5,948 nucleotides of DNA, taken from positions 1-5,948 of the forward strand of contig PWHN01000055.1 of assembly GCA_003554945.1 (NCBI GenBank). The letters run 5' to 3'. Positions 5,730 to 5,948 of the stretch are shown here, in pieces (position 1 is the first letter of the stretch; each line of letters opens with the position of its first letter). Source of the DNA: a bacterium. Its GTDB lineage: Bacteria > T1Sed10-126. The notes below the pieces were generated by a model that was given only the letters and a program-made list of their open reading frames with translations, was not told the origin of the DNA and ran no database searches. The position numbers and the translations under genes were made by a program.

Positions 5730-5948
5730 TTAAAAGCGGACTCGTCTTAGTTTCCAGGGAGCTATGCGGCGTTGAGGTATTCTTCCAATTGAATGTTTGC
5801 TGTTTCGCAGGTCAATTTTCTCTCCGGTCGTTAATTTTCTACCCTGTTGTATCAGCAGTTTGATTACGACCGGCAGTTCTGGATTATTAGTCTGTTTCTC
5901 AACTAAACAGCGTTGACCTGTCCCCAGGTAGACTTCTGTTCCCGAAGG
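5730..5948 (-). CDS. Probable HD-GYP domain protein, C-terminal end (5' partial)
   Basis: On the - strand a frame is open from the window edge to a TAA at 5732-5730, giving 72 residues; the start is beyond the window. The sequence begins PSGTEVYLGTGQRCLVE and continues NNPELPVVIKLLIQQGRKL, then EKIDLRN, ending in a basic tail WKLRRVRF. This matches the small C-terminal segment found after the catalytic helices of many HD-GYP proteins ('P.Gt.V.Ls.G..g.Vv..n..nPl.PvV..l...g..l.....iDL'). HD-GYP proteins are cyclic-di-GMP phosphodiesterases. The HD and GYP residues themselves lie outside the window, so the call rests on tail resemblance alone. It converges on cheY with a 4-base gap. Another protein with a similar tail domain remains possible. 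Confidence 0.6.
   Translation of the reverse strand, partial: PSGTEVYLGTGQRCLVEKQTNNPELPVVIKLLIQQGRKLTTGEKIDLRNSKHSIGRIPQRRIAPWKLRRVRF

Overview
This window is most of a chemotaxis-type (Che) signalling operon on the + strand, entered at the 3' end of a receptor gene, plus the 3' end of a convergent gene on the - strand. Strong AGGAG-type ribosome binding sites, GTG starts, CheX used as the CheY-P phosphatase, a CheA with a P2 domain, acidic proteins and middling base composition suggest a Gram-positive-type anaerobe (Bacillota/Clostridia or Halanaerobiales-like). This placement is a guess from style; nothing in the window fixes it.

Layout: 1-154, last 50 codons of a methyl-accepting chemotaxis protein (MCP); 154-1329, transmembrane hairpin plus long coiled coil, read here as a highly diverged MCP; 1322-1741, a short CheW-like protein; 1738-3699, a complete five-domain CheA; 3696-4787, a second transmembrane hairpin/coiled-coil protein with a clearer degenerate MCP tip; 4771-5271, CheX; an 82-base gap; 5354-5725, CheY; then 4 bases, and 5730-5948 on the - strand, the C-terminal tail of what looks like an HD-GYP protein. 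From the MCP to cheX every junction overlaps (1 to 17 bases), so these genes are probably co-transcribed and translationally coupled. cheY is the only gene with a leader of its own.

How they should work together: receptors and the CheW-like adaptor control CheA autophosphorylation on His47; CheA passes phosphate to CheY Asp57; CheX removes it. No cheR, cheB or cheD is present, but the operon continues upstream of the window.

The unusual part is the pair of sensorless membrane proteins flanking cheW-cheA. They share a recognisable juxtamembrane block with each other, and each keeps traces of the MCP hairpin tip. The adaptor between them has lost the CheW arginine that normally sits in the NLRG motif. 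Together these suggest a non-canonical, co-diverged receptor/adaptor set inside an otherwise orthodox CheA-CheX-CheY pathway.
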